DNA from: Solirubrobacteraceae bacterium
Lineage (GTDB): Bacteria > Actinomycetota > Thermoleophilia > Solirubrobacterales > Solirubrobacteraceae
DNA length: 64,000 nucleotides
NCBI GenBank assembly: GCA_031177685.1
Contig: JAPSGI010000011.1
Location: forward strand, 1 to 64,000
Direction: 5' to 3'
The position numbers were made by a program, and so were the translations under genes. Shown here in pieces: positions 57,396 to 64,000 of the stretch. Under the pieces are notes generated by a model. That model was not told where the DNA came from. It made no database searches and saw only the letters and a list, made by a program, of their open reading frames with translations. Numbering within the stretch: position 1 is the stretch's first letter; the number at the start of each line of letters is the position of its first letter.

Positions 57396-58034
57396 CTACG
57401 CGGCCGACTCGGCGGCGATCAGGGCGCGCAGGCCCTCCACGAGCTCCGGCGGGGCCTTCTCGGGGGAGCCGGTGTCGAAGGGCGGTTGGGGGTCGTACTC
57501 GATGCCCAGCTGGATCGCCTGGGCGACCTCGTCGCTGGTCAGCCGCGCGGTCAGCGTCAGCGCCATGTCGATGCCCGAGGACACGCCGGCGGCGGTGATG
57601 ACCTTGCCCTGCTCCACCACGCGGGCGGTGCTGGGCGTGGCGCCGAACTGGCGCAGGGTCTCGCGCTCGGTCCAGTACGTCGTGGCCTGCAGGCCGTCGA
57701 GGATTCCCGCCGCGGCGAGCACCAGCGCCCCGGTGCACACGGACGTCGTGTAGCGCGACGTCTCGTGCGCGGTGCGCAGCCAGTCCAGCGTCGGCTCGTC
57801 CTCCATGACCGCCCGGGTGCCCCAGCCGCCCGGAAAGACGACGACGTCGGGCCGGGGGAGGTCGGACAGGGCGCGGTCGGCGGTGATGGCCAGGGCGCCC
57901 GTCTCGGTCCGGACCGGCCCGGGCTCGGCCGCGAGGAAGTGCACCGTGGCGCCGGGAATCCGGCACAGCACCTCGTAGGGCCCCACGGCGTCCAGGGCCG
58001 TGAACCGGTCGAAGATCGGGATCGCCACGTCCAT
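57396..58034 (-). CDS. DJ-1/PfpI-family protein
   Basis: 212 residues with the DJ-1/PfpI fold: VAIPIFDRFTALDAVGPYEVL at the N-terminus, VFPGGWGTRAVM in the middle, and the nucleophile-elbow cysteine in TSVCTGALVLAAAG (about 98-111). This order resembles isonitrile hydratase and the GATase1-like part of AraC-type regulators. No DNA-binding domain follows. The substrate is unknown. GGAAGGGG precedes the start. Confidence 0.87.
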   Translation of the reverse strand: MDVAIPIFDRFTALDAVGPYEVLCRIPGATVHFLAAEPGPVRTETGALAITADRALSDLPRPDVVVFPGGWGTRAVMEDEPTLDWLRTAHETSRYTTSVCTGALVLAAAGILDGLQATTYWTERETLRQFGATPSTARVVEQGKVITAAGVSSGIDMALTLTARLTSDEVAQAIQLGIEYDPQPPFDTGSPEKAPPELVEGLRALIAAESAA

Positions 58035-58061
58035 CGCAGCCCCTTCCTACCACGCCCGCCC

Positions 58062-58183
58062 AACTTGCGTGCCGTTAACCACCGTATACGTGGTCAAGGG
58101 CACGCAAGTTCAGGGGAGCGCCGGGCTGCAGCCAAAACTTGGGCGCCATTGGGCCGCCTATAGCGGCTGAACGGCACGCAAGT
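58062..58183. repeat. 122-base element bounded by 14-bp inverted repeats
   Basis: The left end AACTTGCGTGCCGTT (58062-58076) is the inverse of the right end AACGGCACGCAAGT (58170-58183, 14 bases). Inside, a second inverse copy GGCACGCAAGTT (58099-58110) makes a perfect 12-bp hairpin with the left end, and AACTTGGGCGCC (58137-58148) is a decayed copy. It fills the gap before ftsK and encodes no protein. It resembles a small non-autonomous element or a REP-type palindrome cluster. Confidence 0.6.
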
Positions 58184-58201
58184 CGCGGGAGGGGCGGAGG
58201 C

Positions 58202-60652
58202 GTGCGTGTCGAAGCGTCTTTCGTGGCCACGAAGACCCGCAAGACGACGGCTGTGCGCAAGCGCAAGGCGCCGCCCCGGCGGCGCTTCGGCGCGGGCGTC
58301 TGGCTGCGGCTGCCGGTCCTGGACCAGCGCGAGCTGGACCTGATCGGCCTGGCGCTCGTCGCGGTTGGAGTTTTCCTCGCGTGCGTGATGTACCTCGGGT
58401 GGGCCGGGGGGGAGGTGGGCGGCGCCCTCACCGACGGCGTGCGCTACCTCGTCGGGACCGTCGGCTACGCCGTCCCGGTCGGGCTCGTGGCGGCCGGGGC
58501 GATCGTCGTCATGCGTCCGATGCTGCCGACGGGCCGGCCCTTCGGCACCGGCGCCGCGTGCCTGATGGCCGCAGCCACGCTCGCCTTCGCGGCGGGCACG
58601 CTCGGCCTCGGCCCCGCCGGCGCCAGAACCGACGTGTGGGAGCACAGCTTCGTCGAGGACCGCGGCGGCGTCACGGGCCAGGCCCTCTACACCGCCGTGG
58701 AAAGCGCGGTCTCGCAGCCCGGCACCCACATCCTGACCCTCTTCCTTCTGGTCGCCGCCGTTCTCCTCCTCACGGGCGCCACGGTCGCCGGCGTGATCAA
58801 CGCCACGCGCCGGTCCCTGGAGCGAACCGGCCAGGCCCTGCGCCAGACGACGGGCGGGCGAAACCCAAAGCCCGCGCTGGCGCCCACCCCGCAGCCGGTC
58901 CACCCCCCCGAGCCGCACGCGAGCGAGCTGGTCGTCAAGGCCACGCACGTCGAGGCGCCGCCCATCGACGGCGACGAGCTCTTCGGCGCGGCGCCGCCGC
59001 CCGAGACCGCCGCGGCCGTGCAGATGCCAGTCGAGGAGCTGTCCGAGCCGGTCGAGGAGCCCGACGAGCCCGGGGTGACCAAGGCGACGCCCACGGACGA
59101 GCACGACCTCACACCGCAGGGCCGCTACCGCGCCGCCATCACCGACGACCCGGACTTCGAGTGGACGCTGCCCGACGTGCGGGCGCTCAAGCGCTCCACC
59201 GGCGAGGCAGCCCGGCCGGACACGACCGGGCAGGAGCAGGTGGCGACCCAGCTGGTGGAGACGCTGGGCCATTTCGGCATCCAGGCCAAGGTCATCGGCA
59301 CGGTCACCGGCCCCCACATCTCCCGCTACGAGCTGCGCCTGGCGCCCGGCACGAAGGTCTCCAAGGTCGCCCAGCTGCGCGACGACATCGCCTACGCGCT
59401 GGCCGCGAGCGAGATCCGCATCCTCGCCCCGATCCCCGGCAAGCAGGCGGTCGGCGTCGAGGTTCCCAACCAGCGGCGGCGCATCGTCCACCTCGGCGAC
59501 GTCTTCCAGGACCCGCCCGCCGACTGGTCGCCGCTCACCGTGTGGCTGGGCAAGGACGTGGCCGGCCGCGCGATCGGCGCCGACCTGACCAAGATGCCGC
59601 ACCTGCTCGTGGCGGGCACGACGGGAGCGGGGAAGTCGGGCGCGATCAACGCGATGCTGTCCTCGGTCCTGCTGCGCGCCACGCCGCACGACGTGCGCGT
59701 CGTGCTGGTCGATCCCAAGCAGGTGGAGCTCAACCACTACGACTCGATCCCGCACCTGCTCACCCCGGTGATCACCAGCCCGCGCATGGCCGCCACCGCG
59801 CTGCAGAACCTGGTCCGGGAGATGGAGTCGCGCTACGGGATGATGTCGCTGGCGCGCACCCGTTCGCTGATCGAGCTCAACCGCGCCCGGGCCAAGCGCA
59901 ACGAGCCCGCGCTGCCCTACATCCTGTGCGTGATCGACGAGCTCGCCGACCTGATGATGGTCGCGCCCGCCGACGTGGAGGACTCCGTGATCCGCCTGGC
60001 GCAGAAGGCGCGCGCCGTCGGCATCCACCTCGTGCTGGCGACGCAGAGCCCGCGCGTGGACGTCATCACCGGGATGATCAAGGCCAACGTGCCCTCGCGG
60101 ATCGCCTTCGCGGTCTCCTCGCAGACCGACTCCCGTGTGATCCTCGACCAGAACGGCGCCGAGACGCTGCTGGGGGAGGGGGACATGCTCTTCTCGCCCG
60201 TGGGCTCGTCGCGCCTGCAGCGCATCCAGGGCGCGTACATCGACGAGTCCGAGATCCACAAGCTGACCGAGCACTGGCGCAAGCAGGGCGAGCCGGAGTT
60301 CCACGAGGAGCTGCTGGAGGAGGTCGAGGACGAGGCCGACTCCGGCGGCGCGACCGAGGAGTTCAGCCCCGACGAGGACCCGCTGCTGGAGGAGGCGATC
60401 GGCCTGGTGGCGCAGATGGGGACGGCGTCCACGTCGATGCTCCAGCGCCGCCTGCGGCTCGGCTACACCCGCGCCGGGCGCCTGATCGACATGCTCGAGC
60501 GCCGCGGCGTGATCTCCGGCTACGAGGGCTCCAAGCCGCGCCAGGTGCTGATCGGCGAGGCCGACGTGCCGCGGGTGATCGCGGCGCTGCACGAGCGCGC
60601 CGGCACGGCGCCGGTGGGCGCGCCGGCCGAGCCCGACGAAGCCGACGGCTAG
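58202..60652 (+). CDS. ftsK: DNA translocase FtsK/SpoIIIE
   Basis: 816 residues from GTG 58202, 7 bases after GGGAGGGG. A basic N-terminus leads to four membrane segments (about 40-60, 75-100, 108-135, 178-200), a Pro/Glu-rich linker (about 220-330), the alpha/beta motor with Walker A GTTGAGKSG (about 472-480), Walker B ILCVIDELADLM and the late motif ATQSPRVDVITG, then the DNA-reading gamma winged helix (about 730-790). It pumps chromosome ends through the division septum. The opposite acetyltransferase gene shares its CTAG stop. Confidence 0.95.
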   Translation: MRVEASFVATKTRKTTAVRKRKAPPRRRFGAGVWLRLPVLDQRELDLIGLALVAVGVFLACVMYLGWAGGEVGGALTDGVRYLVGTVGYAVPVGLVAAGAIVVMRPMLPTGRPFGTGAACLMAAATLAFAAGTLGLGPAGARTDVWEHSFVEDRGGVTGQALYTAVESAVSQPGTHILTLFLLVAAVLLLTGATVAGVINATRRSLERTGQALRQTTGGRNPKPALAPTPQPVHPPEPHASELVVKATHVEAPPIDGDELFGAAPPPETAAAVQMPVEELSEPVEEPDEPGVTKATPTDEHDLTPQGRYRAAITDDPDFEWTLPDVRALKRSTGEAARPDTTGQEQVATQLVETLGHFGIQAKVIGTVTGPHISRYELRLAPGTKVSKVAQLRDDIAYALAASEIRILAPIPGKQAVGVEVPNQRRRIVHLGDVFQDPPADWSPLTVWLGKDVAGRAIGADLTKMPHLLVAGTTGAGKSGAINAMLSSVLLRATPHDVRVVLVDPKQVELNHYDSIPHLLTPVITSPRMAATALQNLVREMESRYGMMSLARTRSLIELNRARAKRNEPALPYILCVIDELADLMMVAPADVEDSVIRLAQKARAVGIHLVLATQSPRVDVITGMIKANVPSRIAFAVSSQTDSRVILDQNGAETLLGEGDMLFSPVGSSRLQRIQGAYIDESEIHKLTEHWRKQGEPEFHEELLEEVEDEADSGGATEEFSPDEDPLLEEAIGLVAQMGTASTSMLQRRLRLGYTRAGRLIDMLERRGVISGYEGSKPRQVLIGEADVPRVIAALHERAGTAPVGAPAEPDEADG

Positions 60653-61131
60653 TCCGTCACCAGCTCCATCGGCAGCGAGTCGCGCCACACGCCGCCGGGG
60701 TCGCGCCAGGAGCGGCGCGTGACGCCGACGCGCCGGAACCCGACCTTCTCGTAGCTGCGGATCGCTGCGGCGTTGTCGAGCGCCGGGTCGATCGTGATGC
60801 GGTGGTGGCCGCGGTCGCGCTGAAGGTGGCGGACGAGCGTCGCGACGGCGTCGGTCCCCAGTCCCCGGCCGGCCCAGGCCGGGTCCACGAAGAGGTCGAT
60901 CCAGGCGTGCCGGTACTCGGGCTCGGACTCCTCGCCGAACTGGATCATCCCGATCGTCTCGCCCTCGCGGCGGATCGTGAAGCGGGTCGCCTCGGGCTCG
61001 TCCGTGAGCGGAAACCCGTCCTCCGGCTGCCCCCACCACGCGGCGACCTCGGGCTTGGCATGCATGTCGCGCAGGACGGCGGCGTCCGCCGGCGCGAGGG
61101 GCTCCAGGACCACGAGTTCGCCGCGCAGCAT
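60649..61131 (-). CDS. GNAT-family acetyltransferase
   Basis: 160 residues. ELVVLEPLAPADAAVL at the start, GMIQFGEE, and the acetyl-CoA loop (DPAWAGRGLGTDAVATL, about 86-102) with SYEKVGFRRVG near 130 show the RimJ/aminoglycoside 6'-acetyltransferase-like branch (AAC(6')-Ib type). Substrate unknown. Its TAGCCT -10 box (61138-61143, minus strand) is half of a palindrome shared with the divergent gene. Confidence 0.88.
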   Translation of the reverse strand: MLRGELVVLEPLAPADAAVLRDMHAKPEVAAWWGQPEDGFPLTDEPEATRFTIRREGETIGMIQFGEESEPEYRHAWIDLFVDPAWAGRGLGTDAVATLVRHLQRDRGHHRITIDPALDNAAAIRSYEKVGFRRVGVTRRSWRDPGGVWRDSLPMELVTD

Positions 61132-61136
61132 GGCCC

Positions 61137-61154
61137 AAGGCTACGAGTAGCCTT
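61137..61154. promoter_or_regulatory. Palindromic divergent promoter
   Basis: AAGGCTAC-GA-GTAGCCTT is a perfect inverted repeat with 8-bp arms. TAGCCT occurs on both strands, 7 bases before the GTG at 61161 and 6 bases before the ATG at 61131. Each arm thus looks like a -10 box of one of the two divergent leaderless genes; the palindrome could also be an operator. Confidence 0.5.
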
Positions 61155-61160
61155 CGCGCC

Positions 61161-62534
61161 GTGACCGGGCCCGGTCCCTACGCCCGCTGGCGGGCCAAGC
61201 GCGTTTGGCTGCGCGATCCCGCGCGGGCGGTCGGGCTGCTCGAACGTGCGGACGGGGACGCGGAGGCGCTGTCGGTGCGCGCCTGGCTCGCCCTGACGTA
61301 CGAGCGCGACGAGGCGGGGGCCGAGCAGGCGGCGCGGGCGGCGCTGGCGCGCGGCGGGGACACGCGCCTGGCCAGCAACGCGCTGGGCGAGGTCCTGCTG
61401 CGACGCGGCGAGGTGGACGAGGCGGTGGCGGTTCTGGAGGCCGAGGCGGCCCGTCACCCGGAGATCCCGTGGTACGAGCTGACGATCGCCGACGCGCTGG
61501 CGGACGCGGGCCGAGCCGACGAGGCCCGGGCGCGTTTGGAGGCCGTGGTGACGCGCGAGCCGCTGCGCCGCCACGCGCTCAAGCGCCTGTCGCGGCTGGC
61601 CCTGGACGGCGGAGACCGCGCGGCGGCGCGCCGCTGGTTCGGCGAGCTGGTGGCGCTGGCGCCCAACTACCTCGTCTACGCGTCCGACTACGCGTCGCTG
61701 GCCGAGCTGCAGCTGGAAGCGGGTGAGGAGGACGGCGCGCGCGAGACGCTGCGCCGGGGCGCGGCCACGTATCCGCGCAACGAGGCGCTGCGCCGCCTGC
61801 GCCGCGAGCGCTTCGGCGAGGAGGAGGCGCTGGCGCGCCCCGCCCTCGCGCCGGTCTCCGAGGATGCGGTGCGCGCACGGCGCATCCCGATCCGCACCCC
61901 GATGATCACCGCGCGCACCGGCCTGCTCGCGGTGGTCGACGAGGCCACGCGCGAGCAGCGGCGCCCCGGCGACGTGGTGGCGATCGGCGAGAGCCCCGCG
62001 GCGGCGGGCCAGGCGCGGCTCGTTCCGCTGGAGCTGATCAGCACCGGCCCGCTGGCGCGGCTGCTGTCGCGCTTCGTCGGCGAGATCGGGCCGCTGCACA
62101 GCCCGGAGGGAATGCAGGGGGCGATCATGGAGTCCGGCCGCGCGCGCGTACTCGCCGGCACGGCGGCGGCGGTCGCGGGGAAGCTGGCGCGCCGGCGCGG
62201 CTGGTTCTACCGGGTGGCGGGGCCGGGCGCGGCGATGATCGACGACGTCGCCGCCGCCATGCCGCCACACGACCACCACATCGTGTTCGGCCCCCGCGCC
62301 CCCCGCGAACTGGCGACCGACCTCTCCCGCGAGCTGGGCTGCGGCGTAGCGATCGTGGACGCCAACCACCTGACCGGCGCCTGGGTCGTCGGGGCCTCGC
62401 CCGGCGTCGACGAGACGTGGGTCAAGGCCGCCCTGATGGACAACCCGGCCGGCAACGAGGACGAGCAGACGCCCGTCGTGCTCCTGCGCCCGCTCAGCGC
62501 AGAACGCGTCGGGCAGCTTCCAGCACGCTCGTGA
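61161..62534 (+). CDS. TPR protein fused to F420-ligase-like domain
   Basis: 457 residues from GTG 61161. Residues 1-225 are TPR-like helical repeats (WLALTYERDEAGAEQAARAAL, NALGEVLLRRGEVDEAVAVL, and so on). From about 240 a second domain begins with PIRTPMITARTGLL and goes on with GDVVAIGESPAAAGQ, LLSRFVGEIGPLHSPEGMQ in part, RRGWFYRVAG and MDNPAGNEDEQTP, the pattern of the F420-0:gamma-glutamyl ligase (CofE-like) superfamily. Whether it ligates glutamate to F420 or to another acid is unknown. It overlaps the opposite aminotransferase gene by 41 bases. Confidence 0.65.
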   Translation: MTGPGPYARWRAKRVWLRDPARAVGLLERADGDAEALSVRAWLALTYERDEAGAEQAARAALARGGDTRLASNALGEVLLRRGEVDEAVAVLEAEAARHPEIPWYELTIADALADAGRADEARARLEAVVTREPLRRHALKRLSRLALDGGDRAAARRWFGELVALAPNYLVYASDYASLAELQLEAGEEDGARETLRRGAATYPRNEALRRLRRERFGEEEALARPALAPVSEDAVRARRIPIRTPMITARTGLLAVVDEATREQRRPGDVVAIGESPAAAGQARLVPLELISTGPLARLLSRFVGEIGPLHSPEGMQGAIMESGRARVLAGTAAAVAGKLARRRGWFYRVAGPGAAMIDDVAAAMPPHDHHIVFGPRAPRELATDLSRELGCGVAIVDANHLTGAWVVGASPGVDETWVKAALMDNPAGNEDEQTPVVLLRPLSAERVGQLPARS

Positions 62535-63618
62535 TCTCGCGCTCGCCCAGCGCCTGGTGGACGGGCAGGGCGAGGAGGCCGGCGCGCAGCGGCTCGAGCT
62601 CGGCAAAGCGCGCGCGGTCCAGCAGGGGGTGGGGGACGGGCCAGACCTCGAGGGGGCGCACGCCGTGCTCGAGCAGGCCGCGGATCGCCGCGGGGCGGTC
62701 GGGGGCCAGGGCGGGGAAGTAGAGCGGCGCGCACCCGTCGGGCAGCGCGCGGTGCGCGGCGGGCGCCAGGTCGCCCAGCTCGGCCAGGAGTCGCGCGTAA
62801 TTGGCGCGGCGCCGGGCGCGGATGCGCTCGGGGTCGGCACGGCGCACGAGCGCCGCGGTCAGGCGAGATGGACGGCCGGCGGCGTTCTCCATGTCGTGCG
62901 GCTCCAGGCCCCACTCGCCGATCACGACCTCCGTCAGGTCGCCCGAGCGGGCGGCGGCGTCGCCTACGGAGGCGTGGCCGATGGCGCGGGTCGCGGCGCG
63001 CCGCAGCGGGGCGGCGCGGGAGATGGCGGCGCGGAACATGGCCAGCGAGGCGGTGGAGCGCAGCATCGCCTTCGCGCGGGGGCGCCGGTCCACGGCCCGC
63101 GGCTCGCCCGCGCGGACCAGCACCGCGCCGCCGTCGGGCAGGCCGAGGGACTTGCGCGGGCAGAACACCGCGGCGTCGCCGCGCGCACCGAGCGGGCGTC
63201 CGTCCGGGTCCAGGGAGAACAGGGCGTGGGCGGCGTCCTCGATGGTCACGATCCTCGCGGGTGCCTCGGGCATGGGGAAGCCGAAGTTCGAGATCAGGTA
63301 GAGCGCGTCGGCCTGCGCGGCGGCGCGGCGCATGTCGTCCTCGTCCACGCGCAGGTCCGCGTCCACGCGGTAGAAGACGACGTCGCACCCGCGCAGGTGC
63401 GCCGCCTCGACCTCAGAGCCGCAGTGGTAGGCCGGCATGGCGACGCGCGAGCCCCGGCCGAGGCCGAGCGCCTCCAGCGCCAGCCAGGCGGCCCCGCGCC
63501 CCAGGTGCGTGAGCCGTACGCCGGGCTGCGACCAGGGAAAGGCGCCGGGGCGCGTGCGGCCGCGCAGCGCCGCCGTCTCCAGCGGGGGGTAGACGCCGAT
63601 CAGGGTGTCGGCGCTCAT
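62494..63618 (-). CDS. DegT/DnrJ/EryC1-type aminotransferase-fold protein
   Basis: 374 residues. A fold-type I PLP enzyme of the sugar-aminotransferase group: GRGAAWLALEALGLGRGSRVAMPAYHC in part, EDAAHALFSLDPDG with the PLP Asp, and K156 in FCPRKSLGLPDGG as the expected Schiff-base lysine. The C-terminal domain (RALPDGCAPLYFPALAP, PVHQALGEREI) is typical. It may make an amino sugar or act in cell-surface synthesis, consistent with a flippase-like gene directly upstream (overlap of four bases). Confidence 0.85.
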   Translation of the reverse strand: MSADTLIGVYPPLETAALRGRTRPGAFPWSQPGVRLTHLGRGAAWLALEALGLGRGSRVAMPAYHCGSEVEAAHLRGCDVVFYRVDADLRVDEDDMRRAAAQADALYLISNFGFPMPEAPARIVTIEDAAHALFSLDPDGRPLGARGDAAVFCPRKSLGLPDGGAVLVRAGEPRAVDRRPRAKAMLRSTASLAMFRAAISRAAPLRRAATRAIGHASVGDAAARSGDLTEVVIGEWGLEPHDMENAAGRPSRLTAALVRRADPERIRARRRANYARLLAELGDLAPAAHRALPDGCAPLYFPALAPDRPAAIRGLLEHGVRPLEVWPVPHPLLDRARFAELEPLRAGLLALPVHQALGEREITSVLEAARRVLR

Positions 63619-64000
63619 CGCGCCAGCAGCCGCGCGGGAACCAGGCGGCGGAACAGCGCGAGGTCCTCCACGCGCAGGCGCCCGGCGACGTAGACGAAGG
63701 TGGCGAGGCCGGCGGCGCCTCCCACGATGAGCTGGACCAGCGAGCGCAGGTCGCCCTCGTCCAGCCCCCACTCGCTGAGCGCCACGACCGCCAGCATCGC
63801 GTCGGCGGCCAGGATCGAGGCCGCGACGACCTTGACCAGCTCGACCAGCGAGCGGCGGGCCTGCAGGTCGCCCACGCGGCGCGTCAGCACCCACGCCAGC
63901 ACGGCCGACCCGACGACGAACCCGAGCGAGTGCGCCAGCGCCAGGCCGCGCACGTCCCACAGGGGGTACAGGGCGAAGTCCAGCGCCACCGTCACTCCCA
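63615..64000 (-). CDS. MurJ/MviN- or Wzx-like flippase, C-terminal part
   Basis: The gene enters from the right edge and ends at 63615; about 128 residues are readable. They contain three or four membrane segments (LALAHSLGFVVGSAVLAWVL, VKVVAASILAADAMLAVVAL, LIVGGAAGLATFVYVAG) and the end RLVPARLLAR. The pattern matches the last helices of MurJ/MviN or Wzx lipid-linked sugar flippases. Its stop overlaps the start of the aminotransferase gene, so the two form an operon, probably for surface sugar export. Confidence 0.65.
   Translation of the reverse strand, partial: GVTVALDFALYPLWDVRGLALAHSLGFVVGSAVLAWVLTRRVGDLQARRSLVELVKVVAASILAADAMLAVVALSEWGLDEGDLRSLVQLIVGGAAGLATFVYVAGRLRVEDLALFRRLVPARLLAR

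Overview
The window is very GC-rich, densely packed and shows no CRISPR array, prophage or intact insertion sequence. An actinobacterial integration host factor gene (mihF, 29390), Mce-family proteins, leaderless promoters of the TAnnnT type and a class 1B dihydroorotate dehydrogenase (PyrK plus PyrD) together suggest a deep-branching actinobacterium, most likely Thermoleophilia/Solirubrobacterales. That placement is inference; no 16S or marker search could be run.

Left part (1-13.8 kb): the start of a lipid-kinase-like gene, a family-2 glycosyltransferase, a CorA-type channel, then a SAM-I riboswitch with a terminator in front of a threonine-synthase-like gene and a ThiS/MoaD-like sulfur carrier. 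Six consecutive Mce genes follow, joined mostly by 4-base stop/start overlaps, with no YrbE permease or ATPase beside them, then a second glycosyltransferase.

13.8-20.4 kb is accessory: a SRPBCC protein, a VOC/alcohol dehydrogenase/SDR operon, a SnoaL-like protein, a truncated ribbon-helix-helix gene, a frameshifted pseudogene, a small lipoprotein, a secreted PKD-like protein, tRNA-Arg(CCG), a phosphodiesterase and RNase Z.

20.4-31.9 kb is the pyrimidine operon pyrR-pyrB-pyrC-carA-carB-pyrK-pyrD behind a PyrR-binding hairpin, then mihF, gmk, rpoZ and coaBC. No pyrF lies between pyrD and mihF. 31.9-37 kb holds a MoxR/DUF58/transglutaminase unit, a TPR protein and a YbjN-like protein.

37-54.4 kb is the translation and RNA-decay block: an attenuator-like leader, rimP-nusA-infB-DUF503-rbfA-DHH phosphoesterase-truB-ribF, rpsO, a secreted protein wedged in, pnp, an M16 peptidase, dapB, small proteins, dapA and RNase J. 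54.4-64 kb holds a membrane protein with a histidine kinase/response regulator pair, a small Lys-rich protein, a DJ-1/PfpI protein, a repeat-bounded 122-base element, ftsK, an acetyltransferase, a TPR protein fused to an F420-ligase-like domain, a DegT-like aminotransferase and the end of a MurJ-like flippase gene.

Two organisational habits recur. Many starts lie 5-12 bases after a TAnnnT box, which suggests leaderless transcripts. Convergent gene pairs often share a single CTAG or TTAG tetranucleotide that holds both stop codons.
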